The notes below the pieces were generated by a model. It had not been told where the DNA came from, searched no databases, and saw nothing but the letters and a program-made list of their open reading frames with translations. The translations under genes and the position numbers were made by a program. Of a stretch of 64,000 nt of DNA, positions 34,215 to 44,911 are shown piece by piece (positions within the stretch are counted from its first letter, which is position 1; every line of letters begins with the position of its first letter). Source of the stretch: Crossaster papposus. Lineage: Eukaryota; Echinodermata; Asteroidea; Velatida; Solasteridae. Where the stretch lies: positions 620,001 to 684,000 of the forward strand of contig JBAIAA010000251.1 in the NCBI GenBank assembly GCA_037893245.1. Direction: 5' to 3'.

Positions 34215-36650
34215 ATGAGGTTTACATGTAGTATTTGCTTTGCTGAAAAGAATACCTTTTCAGCTCTTATTAAACATTATAGGCATGGACATAGTACCCG
34301 ACAAATACAATGCAATGTTAATGGGTGTCATAAATTGCAGAAAACAGTCCGGACTTATTTAAATCACATCAAATGTAAACATGAGGAGTTCTGGATGGAA
34401 CATATTAGGCGCAATAGAATCCAACACATTAATGACAGAGATAATGAAGATGATGCAGATGATGATGAGGATGATGTTGCAGATGATTTTCATGATTATG
34501 ATGACCAATACCGAGAGCTACCTGTTAATGAAAATCATGAGGTCAGCTCATTCCTACTTGGTTTAAGAGAAGAATTCAAAACCACAACTAATGCATGCAG
34601 CTATGTTGCCAATGGAATATTGGATATCATGAAATCGTATCGTGAACAGTTAAATGACAGAGTAAGGGGAATTTTGCAGAGAGGTGGTGCAGATAATCTC
34701 CATGACCTTGAGCAACTGGGTCTCTTTGCTGCATTAGAGGAATCAAAATATGAGAAAGCATTCAACTATTTCTGTGCAGATAAGCATATCAATACATATG
34801 CAGCAGAACAGTTTGATTATGTGGAGCCAGTGGAGTATATTTTAGGACAGAATGTCAGGGGTGACGATGAGACAATGCAGTATATTCCAGTTCTGTTATC
34901 TATTAAATCATTACTAAACAAGGATGATGTCTTTGCAGAAGTCTACAATGGCCATTTTGCAGACAAAATCCTTGAGGACTATTGTGATGGCTCTCTCTTT
35001 GCAAGCAATAATCTGTTCTGTGGAAACCACATGAATCTCCAAATCCAGCTATATTTTGATGACTTTTGTGTGGCAAATCCATTAGGGAACAAAGTCAAAC
35101 AAATTAAGTTTGGTGCCTTTTACTATGTTCTTGGGAACATATCCCCAAAATATAGATCCAAACTGCAAAGTATACAACTTGTGGCTCTGTGCATATCATC
35201 TCACGTAAAAAAATATGGAATGCATAGAATCCTCCAGCCTCTTATAAGAGATATTACTGCTTTAGAGACTGATGGTCTAACGCTGCACAAGGACGGTGTA
35301 GAGCACAACATTCATGGTACTGTCAGTTTTATAAGTGCTGATAACCAAGGAGCCCACACAATAGGAGGCTTTCAAGAACACTTTCACCATGGTCGTGTTT
35401 GTCGTTTCTGTAACGTGACTTCACGAACACTGAAGAACCATTTCACTAGTCAAAGTCTAGAGATACGATCTGAGGAAGCATATGATCAACAGGTCCAACT
35501 TGTACAGGATAATCCTAATTTGGCATCATTGTATGGAGTAAAACATAACTGTACACTCAATCAGCTACAACACTTTCACATAACCAGTGGTCTCCCTGCA
35601 GATGTAGCACATGATCTTCTTGAAGGAATTGTTCCCGAGGTCATAAGCAATACTATAAAGTACTGTGTAAGGCAGGAATTTTTCTCACTTGAGTATTTTA
35701 ACCACCAAGTTTCTACTTTTTCTTATGATGCCAGTGACAAGAGAAACAAACCAAGTGTAATGTCATCAGAGATGGGAAGCTTCAAGGTCAGGCAAACAGC
35801 TGCGCAAGCATGGTGCTTGTTACGTTTGTTGCCCCTTATGGTTGGTCATACAATTCCATTTGGTAATGCAAAGTGGGCGATATTTTTGCTCCTTCTTGAT
35901 GTCGTAGAGCATTGTGTGATGCCGAAAGTAGACAAAGTGACGACTGAATTCCTTGCTTATCTCATTGAGTTGTTTCTGACAGGATACTACACAGAATACA
36001 CAGAAATCACTATGAAACCGAAGTTTCACTATCTTGTGCACTACCCAAGACTTATCTTAGAGTATGGTCCACTAATACATTGTTGGACACTTCGTTTTGA
36101 AGCGAAGCACTTCTATTTCAAAGAAACAGCATGGAGGACAAAAAATAGAAAAAATATCCTGAAAACTCTTGCAGAGAGACATCAGTATCATCAAGCATGG
36201 TGCATGTCAAAATCACAATCTGATAAGTTCCTCACACAAGAAGTAATTGACCATACATGGGGTGAACTTAAACATACTAATGAACTACCTAGAGATGTGC
36301 AACGGTTGCTTCTCCCACTTGCTGGGCAAGCAGATGTCTACGTGGTGAAGAACGTAGCATGTAGTGGAACATGGTATTATTCAGGTTCTGCTGTTATACT
36401 GGACAAATTGGAGAATGTGTATCATTTTGGAATAATTCAAATGAGCTTCATCATTGCTGGAATTGTTCATATTCTATGCAAAACCGTCCAGACAACTGAT
36501 TATGTACAGCATGTTCATGCCTATGCAATATCTGCTGACCATGGACAACTAAAACTAGTGAAAGTGACAGATTTGGCAGATCACTACCCACTTGGCATTT
36601 ACGAAACAGACTTTTCCAAGTTTATTGTTCTCAAACATCGCCTTCTTTAA
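34215..36650 (+). CDS. CACTA/EnSpm-like (TNP2-like) transposase, 811 aa
   Basis: A long uninterrupted frame encodes a probable element transposase. The N-terminus has two C2H2-like fingers (CSICF...HYRHGH and CNVNGCH...HIKCKH). They are followed by an acidic run (about residues 75-95, DDADDDEDDVADD) and a long helical region. The core contains LYFDDFCVANPLG (about 280), then GLPADVAHDLLEGIVPE (about 460), which resembles the D-x-x-H-D-x-L-E-G signature of TNP2-type transposases, and KFHYLVHYP...WTLRFEAKHFYFK (about 620), where the acidic residue may be the third catalytic one. Similar proteins with an N-terminal zinc finger are common in fish and marine invertebrate genomes. No stop is present. 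The ATG follows an acceptor-like ttacag, so an upstream untranslated exon is likely. A decayed accessory gene follows 240 bp downstream in the same direction. Confidence 0.75.
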   Translation: MRFTCSICFAEKNTFSALIKHYRHGHSTRQIQCNVNGCHKLQKTVRTYLNHIKCKHEEFWMEHIRRNRIQHINDRDNEDDADDDEDDVADDFHDYDDQYRELPVNENHEVSSFLLGLREEFKTTTNACSYVANGILDIMKSYREQLNDRVRGILQRGGADNLHDLEQLGLFAALEESKYEKAFNYFCADKHINTYAAEQFDYVEPVEYILGQNVRGDDETMQYIPVLLSIKSLLNKDDVFAEVYNGHFADKILEDYCDGSLFASNNLFCGNHMNLQIQLYFDDFCVANPLGNKVKQIKFGAFYYVLGNISPKYRSKLQSIQLVALCISSHVKKYGMHRILQPLIRDITALETDGLTLHKDGVEHNIHGTVSFISADNQGAHTIGGFQEHFHHGRVCRFCNVTSRTLKNHFTSQSLEIRSEEAYDQQVQLVQDNPNLASLYGVKHNCTLNQLQHFHITSGLPADVAHDLLEGIVPEVISNTIKYCVRQEFFSLEYFNHQVSTFSYDASDKRNKPSVMSSEMGSFKVRQTAAQAWCLLRLLPLMVGHTIPFGNAKWAIFLLLLDVVEHCVMPKVDKVTTEFLAYLIELFLTGYYTEYTEITMKPKFHYLVHYPRLILEYGPLIHCWTLRFEAKHFYFKETAWRTKNRKNILKTLAERHQYHQAWCMSKSQSDKFLTQEVIDHTWGELKHTNELPRDVQRLLLPLAGQADVYVVKNVACSGTWYYSGSAVILDKLENVYHFGIIQMSFIIAGIVHILCKTVQTTDYVQHVHAYAISADHGQLKLVKVTDLADHYPLGIYETDFSKFIVLKHRLL

Positions 36651-38097
36651 TCAATTGCATACCAGTACCACTTGGGTTCCAAAGTATGTTTGTGCAGTGC
36701 AATTGTAGCAAGAACATGTACATGTATTCAACAATCTCAAACTGTGGGCCAAGAAATACGTCCCACGTCACGTTTTTAGTGTATTTTTAGTATTCAAAAT
36801 TACTTTGGATAATATAAATTGGATTCATAAGTTCCAATAATCTTTCCCATACATGTAGGTATTTGTTGATGTGGAATGACACAAAGAACATGTGAAACCC
36901 CAAGACCTCATACTTATAGTCCACGAGACCTTCCCAGAGCTCGAGGGACAAGATGTGCATCTCCAAGTCTGGAGCACAGACTTTGATGAGTTTGTTGATG
37001 TTGAAGGAGATGATGTAATCCCACCTATGTCCAAAGTAAAGTTAACAAGCATCCTGACAATCCCTGTTACACTTCCTCTGGATACTGTCTCGGCTGGCCA
37101 GGAACACTTGTGAGTATACATGTAGATCTTTATCATGCTGCCGCCATCTTCGTCTGTTATCCTGTTTGATTATTATTATTATGACTCTCAGAAACCAGAC
37201 TGTTTTTTCATCTAAGCAGGGTAATGATTTGATTTAAAGTAAAAGTGAAGTCTGGTCCATGAAACTTTCATTGGTATTTAACACAATTGTTTAATACCAA
37301 ATATTTATTCCCTTATTTAATTTTTTTTTTTCAGAATCGTTCAGCCTTCTAAAGCTGTCACGAAGTCTGGATGGATCAATGCATTTGACTTTCCACAACT
37401 TCCAGACTTGATTATGCATAAAATAGAATTCGGAGAAATACTGTCAACAGCAAATGAAACAGTCATCCTGGACACCATATTTGATGCTGTCCAACAACAT
37501 ACTTTGTAAGTATTTGTTTTTGTATTGCATTTCTTTACCCAGAGGATGCCCAAACAGTTTAAAACTGGTTTTCATAAGGGCCCTACATACAATACAATTA
37601 AAAATGAATACACATGTACAATACATAATAATATACAATACAATAAAATAACAGCATATGGTTAATGAGAGTCAACTGTACTTTGTTTCCATTTGTGACA
37701 GCTGCATCAAAGTAGTTTGGACAATTTTTGTTCAACCTTTATACATAATATGTCTAGGTACCCAACACCAACAGACTATGTGCAACTTGTAGAACAGCTT
37801 CTGCTCAAACACCCGATCAAGGCTGAAATGAAAGTGGCTAACCAAAAGGTATGTTTCTGCATTTTTGAACAACTCTTTCATAGATCACAGCAACCCCGAG
37901 GCCTCACTGTTAATAACTGTACTCAATGGGTTCCTTCATCCGATATAGTTATGGTACATGGATGAGGTAATTGGGCAAATGACTTGCTTCAAAATCTGTC
38001 CCATTTGTGTACTTTTTTTATACCCACGGTTAGAAATACATGTAGTCTTCTAGTTTAAAAATATTGTGAATGTTTTTGTTTATATATTATATGGACC

Positions 38098-39595
38098 AGT
38101 GATGAGGACAGTCTGCTGACTTTCACTAATCACATGAATTCCTTCCACAGGACCATCAAGTTCACATCAGAGTACTCACATCATCAGGCCCACTTCCTGG
38201 ATGTCACCATCCGCAAGGAGGACAACTTAATAACCACTGATCTGTATTCTAAACCCACAGACACACACCAGTATCTCCACTCCTCCAGCTGTCACCCTAG
38301 GCATTGCAAGACTGGTATAGCATTTAGTCAGGCCCTCAGACTCAAAAGGATTTGTTCTAACGACTATGATTTCTCATTTCTCTGAAGAACAACTTGGTTG
38401 CCAGGGGTCACAGTTCCCGCCAAGTTCAACGTGCCATTGCCAGAGCCAAAGCCGTACCCAGAAATTTGGCTCTAAAGGTAAAGGCCCCCCAGGCTAATGC
38501 CAAACCCATGATCCCCCTGGTGACTACCTTTCACCCCAGTCTCCCTTCCCTTCGCAAAATCACCAACAACAGCCATCACATTCTCCACACTTCAGATCGC
38601 CTTGTCCGGGCCATCCCCGTCAGCCCTGTATTGGCCTATAGACGCCCTCAAAATTTACGAGACCTCATTGTTCGAGCCGAAGTTCCCAGCTTGGATGCAT
38701 CTCCCCCCATCCAGCACGGAACTTTCAAGTGCAGTTCTAGATGTGTGGTCTGCCAGATCCACATTCAGGAGTCTGACTCCTTTTCTGGCCTCTCTTCTGG
38801 TACTACTCATAGAATTATTGGTAACATCACTTGTAGCACATCTAATGTCATATATCTCATCTCTTGCAGGTTTTGTGGAGTTCAGTATGTCGGAGAGACC
38901 AAAAATGCCCTAAAAAAGCGTTTCTACGGTCATCGATCGACTGTCAACACCAAGAAACTGGATACCCCTGTAGGACATCACTTTAACCAGCCTAACCATT
39001 GCATTTCTGACATGATTCTTCAGGGCATAGAATCACTTGGCCATCGGAAAGACTCAGTCCGCCTCAGCCGGGAGAAAGTCTGGATGAATCGTCTTCGGAC
39101 TATTCAACCACATGGGCTTAACATCCAACTAGGAAATGATTAACTTTTATTTTTTCTCCATTTGTCATCTGTTTCAGATTCATTCCTTGCCAGAATTTTG
39201 TTTTTGTTTGTTCTCACTTCTCTGGTTTTCCTCAACCCCCCCCCCCCCCCCCCACCTCCTCATTACTCCTATAGTTCTTCCCTTTGATCTCCACCCTGGA
39301 CCCCTTTCCTTGTGGCTTTACCCCTTCTGTTTTTGTTCCTACCCTGCCTTTGATCCTACCCACACTGACCTCGCCCTTTAATCCCTCAGCCTTATCCTCC
39401 TTTTGTTGTTTGTTCCATTGAACTCTGTGCTTTTTTCTTTTGTGTTTTTTCAGCGTCCATGATGTGCATCATGCTGAATATTGCCCTATATATGTTTGTT
39501 TCTTGTACACAGTCATTTAGTCTCTGAAGAAGATCTTGTTAAGATCGAAATATTAGGCCCTCTTAACTTATTTGATTTATATATTATTGTGATTG
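38098..39595 (+). mobile_element. 5'-truncated Penelope-like retroelement with GIY-YIG domain
   Basis: The remnant starts inside the RT C-terminus (FHRTIKFTSEYS, HFLDVTIRKED, YSKPTDTHQYLH) and shifts frame near 38370-38390. It continues in 38394-39143 through CSSRCVVCQ and a GIY-YIG endonuclease (NVIYLISCRFCGVQYVGETK, then LKKRFYGHRS, and KVWMNRLRTIQ) to a stop at 39141-39143. This RT plus GIY-YIG order and the linker cysteines are characteristic of Penelope-like elements. The 3' part holds a C tract (39237-39253), T-rich sequence and a hammerhead-like core. It sits within intron 3 of the decayed partner gene, in the same orientation. The 5' truncation and frameshift make it inactive. Confidence 0.88.
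39524..39550 (+). ncRNA. Hammerhead-ribozyme-like core in Penelope 3' end
   Basis: CTGAAGA (39524-39530), a 6-bp stem GATCTT/AAGATC with a GTT loop, then GAAA (39547-39550) matches the conserved CUGANGA - stem II - GAAA layout. Penelope-like elements are known to carry hammerheads in their terminal repeats. I could not place stem III and the cleavage triplet with certainty, so this may be a half motif. Confidence 0.45.
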
Positions 39596-40019
39596 TTTCA
39601 GCAATTGTGGTTACACAAACTGAAACACAAATTTCAGAATACCCGGAAAAGGGATCCATCTATCAGGGAACTTCTTGTGGTCAAATCCAGAAAACGTAAA
39701 CAGCCGCCAGCATCAAGAGGCAGCACGGAAAAGAAAACAACACAAGTATCCACCGATGTGGGGTTTGCCAAACTACTTACCTGATCGTCTGGCATCAGAA
39801 GATGAGATCACGATTGCTGCTCACAACAAATGGCTTCAGATAGAGATCACCAAAAAGAGGCCAGACTATAAGGAAGTGGGACGGCTGATGGGGCTAACAT
39901 TTGCAGATAGGAGACGAGATATCGTACAGGGGGAACAGAAAACACTTGGCCAGAGAAAGCAGCAGTATCCATGGCTCTTCACTGAACATGAGGTATTTCT
40001 ACTTTTTTGCAACATTTAA

Positions 40020-40791
40020 AAGGTCACCGAAATAGAAAACAAAACTAACAGAAATGGAAAAATGCATTGTGGTAATCAATAACTATTTCATTGATCTTTT
40101 GCATGTTTATTGTAATAGAAACCTTAAAAAAAAATCCCACTTACACTAGTAGCCCGGATGTCAAAACCGTGACGTCATTGACAGAAGGCCGACTGGCCGG
40201 CTAGCCATGCATGCACTCTATATATATAACGCGTGTACGACAACATCGAGAAACATGCAAAATCATCATAAGTTTTCAGAAGATTTGTCCCTCTCTGACC
40301 AAGAGAAGGAACATGTGGGGATGAAGTCGGTGTTGTTCCTTACTCGTATGGGCTAGAAGTCCAGAGAGACGGCAGCAATAACGGAGCAAGTTGTGCGTAC
40401 AGGTTCTTTTGTTTGAAATAAACGGAGCGAGTAACTTGGGACATTTTCGTGCCCCCCCCCCCCCCCCCATAGCATGTTGGGTCTCCAGTAAAGGGGTCTA
40501 GAGGTAGAATTGGGTTAGGGTATACTCTCCAGTAAAGGGGTCTAGAGGTAGAATTGGGTTAGGGTATAATGAAAGGAAATGAAGAAAATCACAAATTAGG
40601 TTGATGTTGACAATTTTAGGTCGAAAGAATTTTCTGAGTTTCAGTTTAGAGAGATTTCCCTTAGCACACAAACCCTATGAATTGTCCCCATAACATAATG
40701 TACGAAAATAACATGAATTTGTGTGGGTAAATTTACAACAAATGTAAGACAAAATTTAAACCACAGTTAATTATAACTGTCTTCACTGCAG
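40020..40791. other. Intron 4 of the decayed partner gene
   Basis: Contains a C tract (near 40452-40467) and a 56-bp direct tandem duplication (ctccagtaaaggggtctaga repeated at about 40483 and 40528). No gene. Confidence 0.5.
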
Positions 40792-41019
40792 CTTCTAGCA
40801 GAGTTTCACAGGATCCATGGGACATCGCAGTTGAAGTCATAATTACTGCAAGATGGACTAGACCAGAATGCATTTAGCATTTTAGAATGCTACAGTGCAA
40901 GGGGAAATGAAGCGAGAGTGGACAATTCCGCTAAACATGATTCTAACCGTGAGTATAAACAATGCAGTGAGCAATCGGAGCTATGACTGGTTTGGAAATG
41001 GTTTTTGTGGAGGAAATTG

Positions 41020-41740
41020 GAGTGAATTCAATATTGGGTTTTACACTGATGCATTTTATAAACACTGTATACTCAGTGTTGTCCCAAGAGATTATTTGGA
41101 AACAAATCACTCAGGTGGGACTCAAATCCTTGAACTTTAATTTAGCTGCTTTGTGCTGAAATGGCAGCATCAAGCTGTATACTCCCAGGGAGCTGAGATG
41201 GTCTTTATAATGTTTGATTGGTTCAATGAGCAGGGTGATAATATCTGCTTAGTAGTGCAGATGTCTTGCCACTAGACCCCCAAGCTAATTGTTCAAGTCT
41301 GTTGGCTGATTCGAATCTGTTAGCAGCGGGTAATGCAACAAAACTCTTCATAAGATGGAATGTTTGCGTCAGGATGATGTAAATTCAGTATTGGGTTTGC
41401 CCTTCACCAACATATTTTATAAACACTGTATACTCGGTAGGTAGTCAAGTGATTTTTGTTTTCAAAATAATATCTCAAGACAGTACCGAGTATATAGTGT
41501 TTATAAAATATGTGGGTGACGGGCAAAATCCAATATTGAATTTACACCACCACGACACAAACATTGCATTACTTGCTGCTAACAGATTCAAACTGACCGA
41601 CTGACCAAGTGGTAAGATATCTGCACCAGAAAGCCCTAGCAGGAGCTCGTGGTTTTGAGTCCCACCTAAATAATTTTTAAAAAATAATTTGGGACAACAC
41701 TACAGTGTTTATTAAATACGTCAGTGAAGGTTAAATTTGT
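41020..41740. mobile_element. 0.7-kb foldback element in partner-gene intron
   Basis: The left half (about 41030-41445) and right half (about 41480-41735) are imperfect inverted repeats. The pairs include tataaacactgtatactcgg with ccgagtatatagtgtttata, and gtgggactcaa with ttgagtcccac. An internal direct echo of aaacactgtatactc occurs at 41059 and 41421. Non-coding. Confidence 0.75.
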
Positions 41741-41989
41741 TTGATAGGGCAAAATCTTTGAAAAGGCTTTCCCGATGTATCTTAAGGCGCAGATCCAGAA
41801 TGGTGTTTTGAATGTGATAATATTTGAAAGGTTTGTCAGTTTCTCTTCATTTTAATGGTATTATTTTGAACACAGATTTGAAGACAACGGCAGCCATCTT
41901 GGCCATACTATCTTTACTAAAAGAAAACAGCAAAAGATATGTTCTGTACCAAGGTAAGTTATATTTGGGAACAAGCAAGTATTAAAGGT

Positions 41990-42760
41990 TTAATGGAAGT
42001 GATACTCATCTGTTGTCTCAGGATAGTCGATGATGTGGACTGCGACGTTTCGACTGCAACTGCTAGTCTTCATAAGGCGATGGTGTAGACACATCAGTGT
42101 TGTCCTTATGTCGGCTTCCCAGGGATCCATTGTGCGCTGATAATGCACAGTCATTGACTGGCCCAGCAGCCCGATCATTTGCTGGTGCGTTGACGCCTAA
42201 CAGCACAGATCCACTACTCTTGTATCTCGATGCCGTTGTCTCTGTTGATGTTGCTGGGGTGGAGGGGGATCTGGGTGGCTTCCTTGACCCGGCGAGTATA
42301 CCAATGCGGGTCATAGTCGACGCACTAGACATCACTCCAGTCTGGCCCGTGTCCCATCTCCCAAGCATGTTCAACGACGGCTGATCTGTCTATCCGCATA
42401 AGTCTGACCTAATCACTTCGGTTTTCCACCATCCTTTCGCCAACCAGTCTGGCGATGTACTGCACACCTTGTCGCACTCCTTGCAAGGAATCATGTAAAT
42501 GACTCCATTGCATCCCTCGGAGGGCACCTAGTCTTTTGGCCGAAAAAGGTGGTTTCTCAGGATTGTGCCAGACTTGAGGACAGTACGCAGTTCTCCAGTC
42601 AGCGCCGCAGTTCTTGCAAGTTGCTAGAAAGCATACATTTATAAGCGTATAACGACAACACCGACAGGTCTATACCATGCACCTTATGAAGACTAGCAGT
42701 TGCAATATAAATGTCGCGGTCCACATAGTGAAAAATCGTTGACAATGGATAAGTATTACT
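41990..42760 (-). pseudogene. Second Penelope-like fragment, minus strand
   Basis: The minus-strand frame near 42470-42560 encodes GVIYMIPCKECDKV, a GIY-YIG motif, then decays. Downstream (minus strand) the 3' end contains ATGAAGA...CAGTCGAAAC (42045-42075), a degenerate hammerhead-like motif. A plus-strand relative of that motif lies at 42684-42712, so the fragment has inverted terminal repeats. Inserted in the last large intron of the partner gene. Confidence 0.6.
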
Positions 42761-43561
42761 TTCATTATTGCTTACCGTGATGGTTTGTTGTCTCAGAAAT
42801 TGCAAGCAAAATATCAATGGCCCGAGTCCCGTGTTGGAAACATATTGGGCAAGTAAACTCATGAAACTCATGGCATTCTAATGTTTTTCTCCAGAAATGT
42901 TCATATTGTACTGCAGAGTTAGTTTCAAAGCCAAAACAATTTTGGCTCTGGTCTTGCAAAACTGTATTTCTGGTCCAGTGAAAGTTACCAGCTATAAGCC
43001 CGGTGGCCTATGGTCAAGTGAATTTGTTTTGAAATTTGTTCATGCATTGTATTCTCAAAGCATTACTGCAGGTTGTGAAATTCTACCGCAAACAGTTTGA
43101 CTCGCAAAAAGGCACTCCTACAAATTTCTCCTCAATGATTATTCCATAATTTGCTACTGAGCTGTGGTGCTGTCTACAAATTCTAAACAAATTGTAGGGA
43201 CAATGGAGAATAATCTTTTTAACACTGTTTTTGTTCATTTTAGGATGCAGAAAATGAACATGCTGTATACATCGAGATGAATGAGAAATCAGCACATGTT
43301 TCATCAGAATTCACAGTGTTTGCAGAAGGGGAGGTACTTTGTACTGTTGACGGCATAATAACTGCAGTTGCATGCTACTTAGCCTCTTTTTATGCATTTC
43401 ACCTTCAGTACATTGTAGGGCTTGACAAGACTATCGCTTTCTATCAATTTGGCTTGCTCAAAATTGATGATCAGTCTGGTGTTCACAAGTCAGTACTAAC
43501 TTTGATGGCACGCCTGAGTAAGAAAAAATCGGCTGCACAGGTACTTCCAAAGAAAAAGTAA

Positions 43562-43787
43562 AACAAATACTCATAATAGCATCCATAACATTCTTGTTCT
43601 TTGAGTACATTTAATTGAAGAGAGTACATTTAATTGAAGAAAGTTCATTTAATTGAAGAAAGTTCATTTAATTAACCTTATACTACATGTATATAAATGA
43701 ATTGAATTGTTTAATGTTTGACTATGTGACTTAACTTGCTCAGTCACGAGTGTTGCCCAAGCAAACTTGATTTTCCAATTTGGCTAT
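43562..43787. other. Short spacer between two elements
   Basis: Contains three copies of agtacatttaattgaaga/agttcatttaattgaag (43599-43670). Ends with TAT (43785-43787), the target duplication of the next element. Confidence 0.6.
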
Positions 43788-43800
43788 TAGGCCGTGTTAC
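43788..43800 (+). repeat. Left TIR of Academ-like element
   Basis: TAGGCCGTGTTAC, perfect complement of the right end, followed by a partly matching ATGACCC. Confidence 0.8.
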
Positions 43801-44911
43801 ATGACCCAAAAAGATGCTCAGAAAATGACATCCGTGGTACCAGTTTGGGAACAAAACAAAAATTGTGCGATTCTACTTAGTTTGATCTACTGAATCCGAA
43901 AATCAATGTTGTCGGAGGCAAGGGAGGGTACATAACCTACTTTTTAAGCCTGTAAGAGACAGACCAAATGAGAGCTTTATCGAAGAAAATGTGACTGCTG
44001 AAACAACAAAGAATGATCTTCTCCACTGTTTATTTAGTTATTATTCGTTTAGACAATGTATTTGGTTTCGTAGAATCGTACAAATACATTTAACTCACTT
44101 TTGCAGTAATTATCTACTCGAAACAAATAAAATTAAATAAAAAAGACTTTGAACTTACATCGTTATCGGAGTCTTGGAAGTGAAATTATGACTTGTTACT
44201 AACTTGTGCTTTGATTCACTTATTCGTACCCACAATTTACTCATTTGCCTAAGATGTACTACATGTACATTGCATTTTTAAAAGTTTTTACCATGTTTCT
44301 TCTTAGGCTTCATAATTGTGTAGTCTATAAATTGCAAACCATTCCTGCTGTTGCTCTGTGCCAAAATTTAAACAAATTAAATTGAAAAGAAATAGAAACT
44401 GTTGTTGGTGGGTTTTTGTGAGTCAATGTAAACATTCACATTGTCACTGTAACAAAAATGGCAAATGTTATTCTGACAAAAATTAAATCAAATAGTATAA
44501 ATTGTAAGACAGGTTTTTGTTGTGAAAATCTACTAATATTATAGTCGACGGAACTCAATTTTATATTTCAGAATTAACCAGTTTGTTAATTATTTAGGAT
44601 TATTGTAGGGGAGACCGAGCCCAGGCGCGGAATTTTTTCAACGCCTTGCTTGTGGCGTATTTATGCATAATATCACGTAGGTGAACTTTTATAAGCATTA
44701 CATATACTATAAACAAATACAAAGTAACAAATTTCCCTCAGCACAATGTTTTTAAAGTGCTAAGAAATCACACTTTACTACAGCTTACTACATCTTACAT
44801 TTAAAAGTTTGATACATTGGTGAGGTAGGGGGTTCAAAAGCAATGTAAGTTTTAAAGTGTACATCTATGTTTAACAGGAATGGCACAACGATCAAAGCGC
44901 AACGACTTGTG
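43801..44911. other. 3' flank of the PIN/CXC gene inside the element
   Basis: Mostly A-T-rich with no gene seen. Includes a short G+C-rich patch (gagaccgagcccaggcgcgg at about 44611) and would hold the gene's polyadenylation region. Confidence 0.5.

Larger units (their letters stand above)
36892..43561 (+). pseudogene. Decayed multi-exon partner gene (SAMD3-like/PB1-like family)
   Basis: Likely exons: about 36892-37109, 37335-37505, 37758-37848, 39602-39992, 40792-40948, about 41747-41830, 41876-41953 and 43251-43561. GT-AG junctions and phases fit for the first five exons. The N-terminus (LILIVHETFPELEGQDV, WSTDFDEFVDV) looks PB1-like. Exon 4 ends YPWLFTEHE. The last exon (ENEHAVYIEMNEKS to VLPKKK stop) matches the C-terminus of proteins often annotated SAMD3-like beside this transposase. 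Defects: exon 4 is 391 nt and needs a one-base shift near 39710, exon 5 has an in-frame TAA at 40840-40842, the first ATG is not clear, and the exon 5 to 6 join is out of phase. Introns carry a Penelope-like insertion, a foldback and another Penelope piece. Probably the second gene of the same CACTA-like element. Confidence 0.65.

Noticed and set aside
34381-34566. Met-rich 61-codon frame inside the TNP2-like gene
   Set aside because: Out-of-frame shadow of the acidic Asp run (gat repeats).
39136-39381. 81-codon Pro/Leu-rich ORF after the GIY-YIG domain
   Set aside because: Lies in the T/C-rich 3' tail of the Penelope-like element and crosses a C tract.
42097-42384. 95-codon plus-strand ORF
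   Set aside because: Antisense to the Penelope fragment, which has the recognisable GIY-YIG motif on the minus strand.
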